41,271 nucleotides of DNA from Bacteroidota bacterium (GCA_021796215.1 JAJYOK010000026.1:1-41271); one strand, 5' to 3'; numbered from the stretch's first letter, positions 9,438 to 18,234 are shown. The notes: generated by a model not told the origin, from the sequence alone. Program-made: numbers and translations.

Positions 9438-9467
9438 TCAGCCAGAGGGTGATTCGCCTATGGCTGA
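9438..9467. repeat. REP-like palindrome in a gene leader
   Basis: TCAGCC at 9438-9443 pairs with GGCTGA at 9462-9467, with a GGGTGATTCGCC centre. The same TCAGCC/GGCTGA arms recur at 32621-32635. The element is between two minus-strand genes, immediately upstream of the ribosome binding site of the lipoprotein gene starting at 9414. Confidence 0.55.
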
Positions 9468-9496
9468 GAAGCGGTTATTTGATATGCGATCATTTT

Positions 9497-10183
9497 TTAG
9501 AATTTATTTACCAGCGGTACCGATACCTTGACTCCACCTGTAATTCCGCGAAGCGTGAAATCAAGGTCTGACCGCTGTGGCGATGGAGTTGTTGCGTAGA
9601 AGTATCCGCCTTCCAGCGAGAATGAAATGCCGGAAGAATGGAAAAATTCTGCTCCAACCGTTCCATGAAGCTGAAACAAGCCTGCGTTCACATGCACAAC
9701 ACCAACCTGATCAGTGTACGTCCGCTGAGTGTTGATCCGCAAATATCCCAAGCCGGGACCAACGAAAAACGACAAGCGGTTGAAAGGAAAATTGATGAGA
9801 TAGGTGCCGCCGGCATAATACATTTGCAGAAAGCTTGTAGATTGAGTTTTGCTGCTCGAAGTACCAAGCGGAGATTTATACATGCTCGCGCCGAATTCCG
9901 CCCGAATCGTTTGCTGTTCCACCGGAGAAAATTTAATTCCTCCTGCTACCGAATAATAACTTTTGAAATCCTTTCCGGCAGGGAGAAAATAGTTCTTTTC
10001 GATGGTTGTATACACCGCATTGATGTCATCGAGCTTCGGGGCAAAATAATTTCCCGAAATGAAAAATGAAACGGCGGGAATAACACGGGGCGGCGTTTCC
10101 TTTTGTTGTGCAGGGAGAATCTGAGGCAGAAAACAGAGAGAGAGGAAAAGGACAGAGAAAACCGCGACAAGATTTTTTTTCAT
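9497..10183 (-). CDS. Outer-membrane beta-barrel protein
   Basis: The 228-residue protein has a signal peptide (cleavage near LPAQQ) followed by about eight amphipathic strands rich in Tyr, Gly and Phe (AGGIKFSPVEQQTIRAEFGA, SFFVGPGLGYLRI, GTVGAEFFHSSGISFSLEGGY). It ends in Phe, the usual outer-membrane insertion signal. It fits the small OmpA/OmpW-like porin-type barrels of about eight strands, with no peptidoglycan-binding domain. A good Shine-Dalgarno sequence (AGGAGG) lies nine bases before the ATG. It is upstream of the large lipoprotein gene on the same strand. Confidence 0.7.
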   Translation of the reverse strand: MKKNLVAVFSVLFLSLCFLPQILPAQQKETPPRVIPAVSFFISGNYFAPKLDDINAVYTTIEKNYFLPAGKDFKSYYSVAGGIKFSPVEQQTIRAEFGASMYKSPLGTSSSKTQSTSFLQMYYAGGTYLINFPFNRLSFFVGPGLGYLRINTQRTYTDQVGVVHVNAGLFQLHGTVGAEFFHSSGISFSLEGGYFYATTPSPQRSDLDFTLRGITGGVKVSVPLVNKF

Positions 10184-10266
10184 AGCACATCGCCTCCTTT
10201 ATTTGTTCATGAAATCACTTTTGTCTTACGACACGACTCGTTAAGCCGCATCGTTCTTGCCTATTA

Positions 10267-10677
10267 TCAGGCTTCAAGTGTTGTTTGGGGAATTTTAGAA
10301 AATTCTTTTTTCTTAAGGCGCTGACTTATCATAAAGAGAATTCCTACAAGAGCAAATGGAATGGTAATCATTAAAATAATGATGAAACTTATCCCGACGG
10401 AATGGTTTCTCTGATAATTCATCATAAAGACAAGCGGGCTTAACCCAATGCCTATGGCCATGAAAATGATTCCGCCAATAAATTCCCATTTCCATGCAAT
10501 GATAAGAAATCCGGCTAAAATGAATGAGGGAATAAGATGCAGGAAGAAACCTCCGAGCTGCTGCCACATGGTCAGGCCGGGCGCAAATGCATCCAATGCA
10601 AATATACTGACGAAAAGAATAGCCAAGATACAGATAACTCGCGGAAGCCAGTGGAATATTGTAACAGATGTTTTCAT
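10267..10677 (-). CDS. Four-helix integral membrane protein of unknown function
   Basis: Counting from the ATG at 10677, which has GGAGG four bases upstream, the product is 136 residues with four hydrophobic helices (about 9-28, 37-55, 58-76 and 90-113). It has a basic C-terminal tail (QRLKKKEFSK). An in-frame start at 10740 exists but has no ribosome site. The sequence resembles small uncharacterised membrane proteins annotated only by domain-of-unknown-function numbers. No catalytic or transport motif is visible. Confidence 0.6.
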   Translation of the reverse strand: MKTSVTIFHWLPRVICILAILFVSIFALDAFAPGLTMWQQLGGFFLHLIPSFILAGFLIIAWKWEFIGGIIFMAIGIGLSPLVFMMNYQRNHSVGISFIIILMITIPFALVGILFMISQRLKKKEFSKIPQTTLEA

Positions 10678-10834
10678 GGAACCTCCGGATGAATCACGTT
10701 TTAGTGGCCGCAGCAGATCGGTTAACAAAACGGACGACACTAAGCTACGGCGATGAAAACTTTCTATGTGTGATGTGTTTCACGTGCTCGTTTTTTTAGT
10801 TTGAGCGACTTTGCAGACTACATTCAATTGGATC

Positions 10835-11650
10835 TCATTTGTACATCTTATTAGCTCTAAACGTTGCCGATAACGAAGATTCAATGTTCTGCTCCATTAA
10901 CCGATAGCCGATTCGATTTGGATGAATCGCATCCGACATTAATTCCGTACGCCAATAGATACCCATCATGGCCATTTCGACAAAATAATCCGCGCGAGTG
11001 GACCCAACGCGAGTGAGCATGTCAAGATATGCACGAGCATCATCCTTGCGGGAATAAAGAAAATGCGATGCGGGTATAGAATCAATCATCTCCGGATACA
11101 GAAAGCTGATCAATACCACCTTGCTGCCGAAGGAATGTAAAGTGTCTATTAATGTGTTCAATCGTTGTTCGGTAAGCGGTGCGTCAATATTTTGCAAGAG
11201 GTCATTCGCGCCGAATTCCAACAGTACAAGTGCCGGATTTTTTTTGAAGACGCTGTCAGCCACAATCGTAAGCGCCCTTTCGCAAGTGGCGCCGACAATT
11301 CCTTCATTAAACACTTTGATGCGAAGAACCTGGCCTAAGAGTGCCGGATATGAAGTCGAATCGGTGAAAACTTGTTGGGTGTTTGTTCGTCGCTCTGAAA
11401 AGTCAGGTTGTTGTTGAAAAATTTTGGACCCCGCGGGCACAATTATATTCCAATTTAACATAAAGCCGGCGGTAAGGCTGGTTCCGAAACAGACAATTGA
11501 TTGTTGCTCTGTCCATGGTACGGACAACACTGCTTCATGTGGCGATGTAGGGTTTTCGCATGAGGAGAGGAGAAGGACGCTTGCGAGCAAAAGCGAGAAA
11601 GCAATTCTAATGTATAAATGTCGAAAAATATTATGCAGTTGAAGTATCAT
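10835..11650 (-). CDS. SGNH/GDSL-family esterase, lipoprotein
   Basis: This is a predicted lipid-anchored hydrolase, arylesterase or lysophospholipase type. After a lipobox (LLLSSC, Cys31) the four SGNH blocks are seen: IVCFGTSLTAG with nucleophile Ser57; the Gly of NEGIVGATCERAL; LLEFGANDLL with the Asn; and DAIHPNRIGYRLM with the Asp-x-x-His pair. All catalytic residues are present, so it is probably active on ester substrates at the periplasmic face. The long spacer between blocks I and II is somewhat larger than in compact family members. Confidence 0.8.
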   Translation of the reverse strand: MILQLHNIFRHLYIRIAFSLLLASVLLLSSCENPTSPHEAVLSVPWTEQQSIVCFGTSLTAGFMLNWNIIVPAGSKIFQQQPDFSERRTNTQQVFTDSTSYPALLGQVLRIKVFNEGIVGATCERALTIVADSVFKKNPALVLLEFGANDLLQNIDAPLTEQRLNTLIDTLHSFGSKVVLISFLYPEMIDSIPASHFLYSRKDDARAYLDMLTRVGSTRADYFVEMAMMGIYWRTELMSDAIHPNRIGYRLMEQNIESSLSATFRANKMYK

Positions 11651-11739
11651 CGAACCTCTTGGTTGTCACCTCTCTAATATTTTTTTGTGAATCTCCGTCT
11701 TCACGGTCAACATCCGCTCAAGCAAAAACGGAATTTTTT

Positions 11740-11892
11740 CTGCCTACTGCAGACAGGCTCGCCTCGCTCCCGCTTCGGCGGAGCGGGCTCACCGAACATG
11801 AGCATCATATCACAGCCGAACGCCATCCGGCAAAAATGGGGGAAAAATATAAGAGAATCTGGGGCTATTCTCTCCTGCCTACCGCAGGCAGG
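11740..11892. repeat. Cluster of intergenic GC-rich palindromes
   Basis: Three hairpin-forming repeats occur within 155 bases: 11740-11756 (CTGCCT/AGACAG, one mismatch), 11769-11787 (CCCGCT/AGCGGG) and 11874-11892 (CCTGCCT/AGGCAGG, perfect, loop ACCGC). The first and last are versions of one unit that continues into GGCTCRC. They occupy the 558-base gene-free stretch 11651-12208 upstream of the Crp/Fnr gene. I see no other gene there; the short open frames have no ribosome site or recognisable product. Confidence 0.55.
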
Positions 11893-12208
11893 CTCACTAA
11901 ACAATGGCATAATCTCACTTTTCTTTATCACAAAATCAAGCCCCCCTAACGCTCACATCTCTTTGCGAAAGGTCATTTTTTTTACAATGCCCTCTTCCAA
12001 GTTTTCTTCAAATCTCAAAACATCCCAACTCCGCACAGTTCCATGAACAGAGCCAAATTGTGCTTCAATTTCCAATTTTTCAGTTGTACAAATCTAAATC
12101 CCGGCGGTACAAGTGCAATCCCGCCATACCAGTCGTTTCCTCTCTGCGCCAATTACTATCCCGCCTTCACCTCTTGCTAATTTCAATTTCTCTCTTCATT
12201 TTTATATT

Positions 12209-12844
12209 ATGATCTCCGAAGCCGTACTCAAAAAATATCATGCAACTGTCGTTGTTCTTAACAAAGGAGAGATTCTGTTTCAGGAAGGGGACCTTGCCGG
12301 CTTTTTTCATATTGTAAAGTCCGGAAAGATTAAAATGGCGAATTATAACACCGATGGGCGTGAATTTGTGCAAGGGTATTTCACGCGGGGCGAAAGTTTT
12401 GGCGAGCCGCCGTTTTTTTCCCGTCAGCCGTTTCCCGCTTCGGCTGTCGCAGTAGAAAAAAGTGAAGTGTGGAAAATTTCCTACGACGAATTTATGAAGC
12501 TGCTCGAGAGGAATTTCAAAGTTCACTTTGAGCTAACTCAAGTGCTCTCTGACCGGCTGATGTACAAAGCGAAGATGCTCTCAGAGCTTGCCATGGAGGA
12601 AGCCGAACACCGCCTCACCACACTTATCGAATACCTCATCGCACATAACGGCAAGGGAAAGAAGTCTCCGCTGAAACTCACCCTTACACGTCAACAGCTT
12701 GCCGATATGACCGGCTTGCGTGTTGAAACTGTTATCCGGTCAATCAAATTATTGGAACAGAAACAGCTTTTGGAGATTGATGAAAGCGGAAAAATTATTT
12801 GGAAACACTTCTCCCGAAAAAAACAAAACCCGCCGACTGAATAA
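12209..12844 (+). CDS. Crp/Fnr-family transcriptional regulator
   Basis: This is a 211-residue regulator with an N-terminal cyclic-nucleotide-type effector domain (NKGEILFQEGDLAGFFHIVKSG at about 18-39 and the GESFGEPPFF turn). A long dimerisation helix and a C-terminal winged helix-turn-helix (TRQQLADMTGLRVETVIRSIK) follow. The N-terminal Cys cluster of oxygen-sensing FNR is absent, so a DNR/NnrR-like nitrosative-stress role is more likely. The neighbour is the repair gene ric, with a palindrome of CRP/FNR geometry between them at 12880-12897. The start at 12209 is chosen because the domain begins right after it; the 32 upstream in-frame residues look non-coding. Confidence 0.85.
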   Translation: MISEAVLKKYHATVVVLNKGEILFQEGDLAGFFHIVKSGKIKMANYNTDGREFVQGYFTRGESFGEPPFFSRQPFPASAVAVEKSEVWKISYDEFMKLLERNFKVHFELTQVLSDRLMYKAKMLSELAMEEAEHRLTTLIEYLIAHNGKGKKSPLKLTLTRQQLADMTGLRVETVIRSIKLLEQKQLLEIDESGKIIWKHFSRKKQNPPTE

Positions 12845-12879
12845 ACTTTTGGTGCCCAAAAGAAAACTATATTTCATCC

Positions 12880-12925
12880 TTATGATATAAGTCATAAACT
12901 CCGATCCCGCCTCCGTGGCTATATT
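12880..12925 (+). promoter_or_regulatory. Candidate Crp/Fnr-type operator and -10 element before ric
   Basis: TTATGA (12880-12885) and TCATAA (12892-12897) form a perfect inverted repeat with a six-base spacer. This gives the TGA-N6-TCA core spacing of CRP/FNR-family sites. A TATATT at 12920-12925 could be the -10 element; transcription would then start near 12932, putting the operator centre at about -43, close to the class II activator position. The regulator encoded just upstream is the obvious candidate ligand. This is inference from geometry only. Confidence 0.5.
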
Positions 12926-12970
12926 ATTTCATAGTACATCAGAGTTTAAAACTATACCACAAGGAGAAAT

Positions 12971-13708
12971 ATGACAACCTCAGATCTGCAGTCTCTCACA
13001 ATCAAAGATATCGTCACGCAGGATTTTCATGCAGCAGCAGTGTTTGAAAAATACTCGCTCGATTTTTGCTGCCGCGGCGGAAAAAGCATTGACGAAGCAT
13101 GCCGGGAAAAAGGAATAACGGCAGAGCCGGTTTTTGCCGAGCTCGAGAATCTTAAATCAAAAGCGCAGGAATCGTCCACACACTTTGGAGAGTGGGACGC
13201 CGATTTCCTGATCGACTACATTGTGAAGAACCATCATGGATATGTTGCAAAGATGATCCCGATTCTCTATGCGCACACACAAAAAGTAGCTTCCGTGCAC
13301 GGGGTAAATCACCCGGAAGTGATTGAGATCGCAAGCCGCTTTAAGGCGGTTGCCGCCGAATTTCAACAGCACATGCATAAGGAAGAGCATATTCTTTTTC
13401 CGTTTATCAAAGCTCTTGCTCATGCAAAGGCTAATGCTGAACGGGTGTCGGCCCCTCCTTTTGGAAGTGTCCAGAATCCAATTCAGATGATGCTGGCGGA
13501 ACATCAATCTTCAGGCGATGAAATGTATGCAATCAGGAAATTAAGCAGCGGCTACACCGCTCCCGATGACGCGTGCACGACGTACCGTGTAACATTTCAG
13601 GAATTGCGGGATTTTGAATTGGATCTGCACCAGCATGTGCATCTTGAGAACAACATTCTTTTTCCCAAAGCGATTGCATTGGAACGTGAGATCGTCTCAA
13701 CAAATTAA
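12971..13708 (+). CDS. ric: Iron-sulfur cluster repair di-iron protein (Ric/ScdA/YtfE)
   Basis: The protein repairs iron-sulfur centres damaged by nitric oxide or peroxide. The N-terminal ScdA domain holds the conserved LDFCCRGGKSIDEAC (Cys33-Cys34). The hemerythrin-like four-helix part supplies the di-iron ligands: His/Glu in NHHGYV, HMHKEEHILFPF, AEHQ and HQHVHLENNILFP. At 245 residues it has full length. AAGGAG at 12961-12966 fixes the start. The preceding Crp/Fnr gene and the palindrome between the two suggest control by a nitrosative or redox regulator. Confidence 0.92.
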   Translation: MTTSDLQSLTIKDIVTQDFHAAAVFEKYSLDFCCRGGKSIDEACREKGITAEPVFAELENLKSKAQESSTHFGEWDADFLIDYIVKNHHGYVAKMIPILYAHTQKVASVHGVNHPEVIEIASRFKAVAAEFQQHMHKEEHILFPFIKALAHAKANAERVSAPPFGSVQNPIQMMLAEHQSSGDEMYAIRKLSSGYTAPDDACTTYRVTFQELRDFELDLHQHVHLENNILFPKAIALEREIVSTN

Positions 13709-13776
13709 AGTACACTGAACAGTCCAGCATTATGGCTGTGTCATAGTTTGACGAAACCGAACAAAATATAAATGTC

Positions 13777-13807
13777 ATGCCAGCTCCACGTACAGCGGGA
13801 CTGGCAT
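13777..13807. repeat. Inverted repeat downstream of ric
   Basis: ATGCCAG (13777-13783) pairs with CTGGCAT (13801-13807), and further partial pairing of TCC with GGA follows inside. It has no T-run, so it is not a classical terminator. It may be an intergenic repeat unit or an RNA-stabilising hairpin at the end of the ric transcript. Confidence 0.4.
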
Positions 13808-13936
13808 CCAGTACGCAGGTTCGGAATGGCTTAAATATTGAAATTAGGATACCGCTCTTACCCTTCTCCACTTGAGTTTCTTCTCTATTTTTATTACATA
13901 ATAGAAGACTTATCCGCCGTCTTTTTGGCGGAAACG

Positions 13937-13969
13937 ATTCCCGCAGCCATGAGTGCGCGGGAATTTTTT
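13937..13969 (+). terminator. Terminator-like hairpin just before the M50 protease gene
   Basis: ATTCCCGC (13937-13944) pairs with GCGGGAAT (13957-13964), followed by T at 13964-13969. This is a classical intrinsic terminator on the plus strand. It lies 22 bases before the chosen start at 13991, so it either ends the ric-region transcript or acts as an attenuator for the downstream operon. It also covers the alternative ATG at 13949, which argues against that start. Confidence 0.65.
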
Positions 13970-13990
13970 ATGTGTTTCAGAAAGCGTATC

Positions 13991-14656
13991 ATGCTTCAAC
14001 AATTATATGTTCTGCCGATCTTGCTCTTCTCGGTTATTCTTCACGAAATCGCGCACGGATGGATGGCGCTTCGCTGCGGCGATCCGACTGCAAAAGAAAT
14101 GGGACGGCTGACGCTCAATCCTATTCCGCACATAGATTTATTCGGCTCGATCATCATTCCGCTGGCATCGCTGGCTTCTACGGGAAGTGTCTTCATCGCG
14201 TGGGCGAAACCTGTGCCGGTGAATCCCGGAAATTTTCGTCATTTCCGCCGGGATGAAATTCTCGTTTCTGCCGTCGGTCCCTTAACCAATATTGTTATTG
14301 CAATTCTTTCTGCGTTTGCAACGGCGGCGTTCGCCTCCGTGTATGCCGCGCTGCCTCGCGGCTCTCATGCGGAAGAAGCGGTCGTCTCGTTTCTTGTGCA
14401 AATGTTTTACGCAGGCATTTACCTGAATATTTTTCTTGCTGTGTTCAATCTCATTCCGATTCCGCCGCTCGATGGTTCGCACGTTCTCGCATCGCTGCTG
14501 CCGGAAAAGCTCGGCGCAATCTATCACCGCGTCGGCATGGCCGGAATTCTTCTTGTCATTGTTGCGATGCAGGTGCCGGCAGTCTATTCGTTGGTGGTGC
14601 ATGTTGTTCGTGCGCTTGCGTCGCCGCTCGAACAAATTGTTAGGCTATCATTGTAA
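13991..14656 (+). CDS. Site-2 protease family (M50) membrane metalloprotease
   Basis: This is a 221-residue intramembrane zinc protease of the short, PDZ-less type. It shows HEIAH (residues 18-22), the NP turn in LTLNPIPHID, AVGPLTNI in the third helix, and FNLIPIPPLDGSH, which carries the third zinc ligand Asp. About six hydrophobic segments are present. ATG at 13991 is chosen because the residues after it match family N-termini and the upstream ATG lies inside a terminator hairpin. The DUF1611 gene follows after three bases, so they are cotranscribed. The substrate is unknown. Confidence 0.85.
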   Translation: MLQQLYVLPILLFSVILHEIAHGWMALRCGDPTAKEMGRLTLNPIPHIDLFGSIIIPLASLASTGSVFIAWAKPVPVNPGNFRHFRRDEILVSAVGPLTNIVIAILSAFATAAFASVYAALPRGSHAEEAVVSFLVQMFYAGIYLNIFLAVFNLIPIPPLDGSHVLASLLPEKLGAIYHRVGMAGILLVIVAMQVPAVYSLVVHVVRALASPLEQIVRLSL

Positions 14657-14659
14657 ACC

Positions 14660-15712
14660 ATGTCTCGCCGAATGATCATTCTCGCTGAAGGGAAATTCAG
14701 TCCGCTGCATTCTAAAACGGCGAACGGAGCGATTGTCTATTTGCGTAACGAGGTGCTTGCGGTTATTGACAGCACACAGGCGGGCAAGACGGCGCAGGAT
14801 GTGCTCGGGTACGGCGGCGCGATTCCTGTTGTGAAAAATGTTGAAGAAGCGCTCCGATTCAATCCGAACACGCTGCTCATCGGTATTGCGCCCGCCGGAG
14901 GGAGGCTGCCGGAAACATGGCGCTCGGAAATTCTGACGGCACTTCGCCATCGCCTCAATATTATCAGCGGGCTTCACACATTTATTTCGGACGACGCAGA
15001 ATTTACCGCGCTTGCCCGCGAATACAGATGCGTAATCAGTGATCTGCGAAAAATTCCCGTTGAGTTTGAAGTTGTCTCGCAGGGAAATTGGCGCACGCGA
15101 AAATCGAAAACCGTTCTCACCGTCGGTACCGATTGCAACATTGGCAAGATGACGACGCTGCTTGAAGTGCATAAAGAATTTTCTTCGCGCGGATGGAAAA
15201 GCGATTTTGTCGGAACGGGGCAAACCGGAATTTTGATTTCGGGAAAAGGCATCGCGGTTGATTCGATTGTCAGCGATTATGTTTCCGGCGCGATTGAAAA
15301 AGTGATAGATGCTTCTGCAGAGAATTACGATGTAATTTTTGTCGAAGGGCAGGGCGCGTTGACGCACCAAGGATATTCGAGCGTAACACTCGGTTTGATG
15401 CACGGTACAATGCCGGATGCAATGATCTTGTGCCATCAACCAACAAGACTTGAAGATGATTACGGCATTCCTTTGCCGGAAATCAAGCGCATCATTCATC
15501 TGCATGAAGAAATTGTCAACGTGTTTCGTCCGACGAAAGTTGTCGGCATCGGTATCAATTCCGTCGGTCTGACTGATGAAGAGAGCAAATCGGAAGCGAA
15601 GAAACTTGAAGATGCAACAGGGCTGCCGGCAGTTGATGCGCTCCGTTTCGGCGGCGCGAAGCTTGCCGACGCGCTGGAGAAATATTTTAAGGAAAGAAAG
15701 AACAGCACATGA
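14660..15712 (+). CDS. DUF1611 family P-loop protein (DgcN-like)
   Basis: The 350-residue protein has an N-terminal Rossmann-like domain (DUF1611_N, about 1-135) and a C-terminal P-loop NTPase-like domain with VGTDCNIGKMTT (about 157-168), VEGQGAL and CHQPTR. The family includes DgcN, reported to act in D-glutamate N-acetylation, and members often lie beside dipeptide epimerases. Here the neighbours are aspartate kinase, into which it overlaps by ATGA at 15709-15712, and, further on, an LD-carboxypeptidase. A role in handling peptidoglycan-derived acidic amino acids is plausible but unproven. Confidence 0.75.
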   Translation: MSRRMIILAEGKFSPLHSKTANGAIVYLRNEVLAVIDSTQAGKTAQDVLGYGGAIPVVKNVEEALRFNPNTLLIGIAPAGGRLPETWRSEILTALRHRLNIISGLHTFISDDAEFTALAREYRCVISDLRKIPVEFEVVSQGNWRTRKSKTVLTVGTDCNIGKMTTLLEVHKEFSSRGWKSDFVGTGQTGILISGKGIAVDSIVSDYVSGAIEKVIDASAENYDVIFVEGQGALTHQGYSSVTLGLMHGTMPDAMILCHQPTRLEDDYGIPLPEIKRIIHLHEEIVNVFRPTKVVGIGINSVGLTDEESKSEAKKLEDATGLPAVDALRFGGAKLADALEKYFKERKNST

Positions 15713-17091
15713 TCGTCATGAAATTTGGCGGCACTTCTGTTGAAGATGCCAAAGCCATTCGCAACGTTACCGAGATTGTCAAAAAGGAAATTCCGAATCA
15801 TCCCGTCGTCGTTGTTTCTGCCTGTGCTGGAATAACGAATCAATTGCTGCAAAGTGCAACGCTTGCATCGGAAGGGAAAAAAGACGATGCACTCCAGCTT
15901 GTTGCTGCGATTGAAGGGCGGCACAAAAAGATCGTCAAAGAATTGTTCGATGCCGACGCCGCGAAGTTTTTGTACAAGCACATCTCGCAATTTGCGGAAG
16001 AGCTTGCGGCGCTCGTCAACGGCGTTTCGATTTTGGGCGAGCTGACGCCCCGCTCACTCGATGCATTTGCATCGCACGGCGAGCGAATGTCATCGTTCAT
16101 CATTCATCATTTTTTTGAAGCACAGAAACTTCGCTCGTTTTTAGTTGATGCGCGTTCGTTCATGATCACCGATGACCAATACACGAAAGCGCTCCCTCAG
16201 TTCGATATTGTAGAGCGAAAGTTGCGCGAAATTGTCCAGCCCAAAGTCGCCAATGGTTATGTCGTGACGACGCAAGGGTTTATCGCCTCGACGCACAACG
16301 GCATTACGACAACGATCGGGCGCGGCGGATCGGATTATTCCGCTTCTATCATCGGCGCACTGCTCGATGCGAAAGACATTCAAATCTGGACCGATGTTGA
16401 CGGCATCCTCACGGGCGATCCGAGCGTTGTGAAAGGCGCGAAGAAAATCAAAGTGATGTCGTTCAACGAAGCCGCAGAGCTTGCATATTTCGGCGCGCGC
16501 GTGCTGCATCCCGAAACGATTCTTCCGGCGGTAAAGAAAAATATTCCTGTGCATGTTTTGAACTCGAAAAATCCCGGCTCGACCGGTACGTTGATCGTTT
16601 CAAAGCCGAAAGTGGATAAAAAATGTATCGTGAAATCCATCGCGTACAAAGAAGGCATCACACTGATCAACATTGTTTCGACGCGCATGTTTATGGCGCA
16701 CGGTTTTTTGGAAAATGTCTTCGATGTATTTTACAAATACAAAACAATCGTGCATACCGTTGCCACATCCGAAGTCAGCATCTCTGTCACGGTTGACAAC
16801 GTCAAATTCCTTCCGCACATTGTGAAGGAATTGCGCGCCTTCGCGACGGTAACGACGAGCGACCGGAAAGCGATCGTCTGCGTTGTCGGCGAGAATCTGA
16901 AGAACAGTCCCGGTGTTGCGGCAAAAGTGCTGAACGCAATTTCCGACATTAATGTCAACATGATTTCGCAGGGCGCGTCGGAAATCAATATAAGCTTTGT
17001 CGTTGACGAAGAGCTTGTGGATTCGGTGGTGCAGCACCTGCACAAAGAATTTTTTTCAAACACATCGGCGTTACCGGAAATTTTCGAATGA
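15709..17091 (+). CDS. lysC: Aspartate kinase
   Basis: The enzyme phosphorylates aspartate, the first step to lysine, threonine, methionine and diaminopimelate. It shows MKFGGTSVED at the N-terminus, the substrate and nucleotide segments TTIGRGGSDYSA and IWTDVDGI, and a C-terminal pair of ACT domains (GITLINIVST; GVAAKVLNAISDINVNMISQG). With 460 residues it has the length of the monofunctional LysC/ThrA-type group, and no homoserine dehydrogenase domain is attached. Feedback by lysine or threonine through the ACT domains is expected for the family; which one cannot be read here. The start ATG overlaps the preceding stop, and asd follows. Confidence 0.93.
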   Translation: MIVMKFGGTSVEDAKAIRNVTEIVKKEIPNHPVVVVSACAGITNQLLQSATLASEGKKDDALQLVAAIEGRHKKIVKELFDADAAKFLYKHISQFAEELAALVNGVSILGELTPRSLDAFASHGERMSSFIIHHFFEAQKLRSFLVDARSFMITDDQYTKALPQFDIVERKLREIVQPKVANGYVVTTQGFIASTHNGITTTIGRGGSDYSASIIGALLDAKDIQIWTDVDGILTGDPSVVKGAKKIKVMSFNEAAELAYFGARVLHPETILPAVKKNIPVHVLNSKNPGSTGTLIVSKPKVDKKCIVKSIAYKEGITLINIVSTRMFMAHGFLENVFDVFYKYKTIVHTVATSEVSISVTVDNVKFLPHIVKELRAFATVTTSDRKAIVCVVGENLKNSPGVAAKVLNAISDINVNMISQGASEINISFVVDEELVDSVVQHLHKEFFSNTSALPEIFE

Positions 17092-17137
17092 AAAACTTGC
17101 TACAAACTCACAAAGACACGAAGAAAGAACTATCACA

Positions 17138-18139
17138 ATGAAACTTTATGATGTCGTCGTAGCCGGAGCTACCGGCATGGTGGGGAGAAAAATGATTCAA
17201 GTATTGGAGGAAAGAAATTTTCCTGTCGGCAGAGTGATTCCGCTGGCGTCGGAACGTTCGGTCGGACACGAAGTGGAATTTCGCGGACAACCCGTACGCG
17301 TGGAAAAATTGTCGCGCGAAACATTGTCGGAGCGGAATATTGAAATTGCTTTGTTTTCTGCCGGCGCATCGGTCAGCCGTGAGTTCGGGCCGATTGCCGC
17401 CGCGAATGGAATTCTCGTAATTGACAACAGCAGCGCTTTTCGGATGGAGAAAGGCGTGCCGCTCGTTGTTCCGGAAGTAAACCGCCGGCAGATTTTCAAT
17501 CACAAAGGGATTATCGCCAATCCCAATTGCTCGACCATTCAAATGGTGGTGGTGCTGAAGCCGTTGCATGATCATTTTCATATCAAGCGTGTCGTTGTGT
17601 CAACCTATCAATCGGTTACCGGTGCCGGGAAAAAAGGTTATGATCAGTTGATGCGAGAATTAAACCACGAAGAAATTACCGCGCGTAAATTTCCGCACCA
17701 GATTTCTTTCAACTGCATTCCGCACATTGATGAGTTCTTCGATGACGGCTACACGCGCGAGGAACACAAAATGATCAATGAAACACAGAAAATTCTTAAT
17801 GATGATTCGATCAAAGTCACCGCAACGTGCGTCCGTGTTCCGGTGATCGGCGGGCACAGCGAATCGGTGAACATCGAATTTGAAAAATCGTTTGACCTTG
17901 ATGACGTGCGTTCACTGCTGTCAAAAATGCCCGGCGTCGTTGTGGAAGACGATCCGAAAGATAACGAATATCCGATGCCGATCCGTGCACACGAGCGCGA
18001 CGAAGTATTTGTCGGAAGAATCCGCCGCGATCCGAGTGTGAAGCACGGGCTGAATTTGTGGATCGTGTCGGACAACATCCGCAAGGGCGCTGCGACAAAC
18101 GCTGTGCAGATTGCGGAGGAGTGGATAAAAGGAAAGTAG
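17138..18139 (+). CDS. asd: Aspartate-semialdehyde dehydrogenase
   Basis: The enzyme reduces aspartyl phosphate to aspartate semialdehyde with NADPH, the step after the preceding kinase. It shows the nucleotide-binding GATGMVGRKM (about residues 10-19), the active-site Cys in NPNCSTIQMV, and the substrate-binding GGHSESVNIEF region with the catalytic His. At 333 residues it has normal length. ATG at 17138 begins at the usual family N-terminus; the longer open frame upstream overlaps aspartate kinase and is not needed. The 46-base gap to the kinase suggests one transcript. Confidence 0.93.
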   Translation: MKLYDVVVAGATGMVGRKMIQVLEERNFPVGRVIPLASERSVGHEVEFRGQPVRVEKLSRETLSERNIEIALFSAGASVSREFGPIAAANGILVIDNSSAFRMEKGVPLVVPEVNRRQIFNHKGIIANPNCSTIQMVVVLKPLHDHFHIKRVVVSTYQSVTGAGKKGYDQLMRELNHEEITARKFPHQISFNCIPHIDEFFDDGYTREEHKMINETQKILNDDSIKVTATCVRVPVIGGHSESVNIEFEKSFDLDDVRSLLSKMPGVVVEDDPKDNEYPMPIRAHERDEVFVGRIRRDPSVKHGLNLWIVSDNIRKGAATNAVQIAEEWIKGK

Positions 18140-18234
18140 CATTGTTTATCCACGAAGGACACGGAGAAAATCGGATTTCGAGTTTAGAAATTACCAGATT
18201 TTAAGAAACTTTAACTTTATTGTGAGAACCGCTT

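Noticed and set aside
11659-12046. Overlapping plus-strand open frames of 96-119 codons
   Set aside because: They run through the palindromic repeat cluster, have no ribosome site and show no protein-like pattern.
14648-15505. 285-codon minus-strand open frame opposite the DUF1611 gene
   Set aside because: It lies fully antisense to a gene with clear family motifs, has no ribosome site and the product is rich in Arg, Asn and Cys without any recognisable domain.
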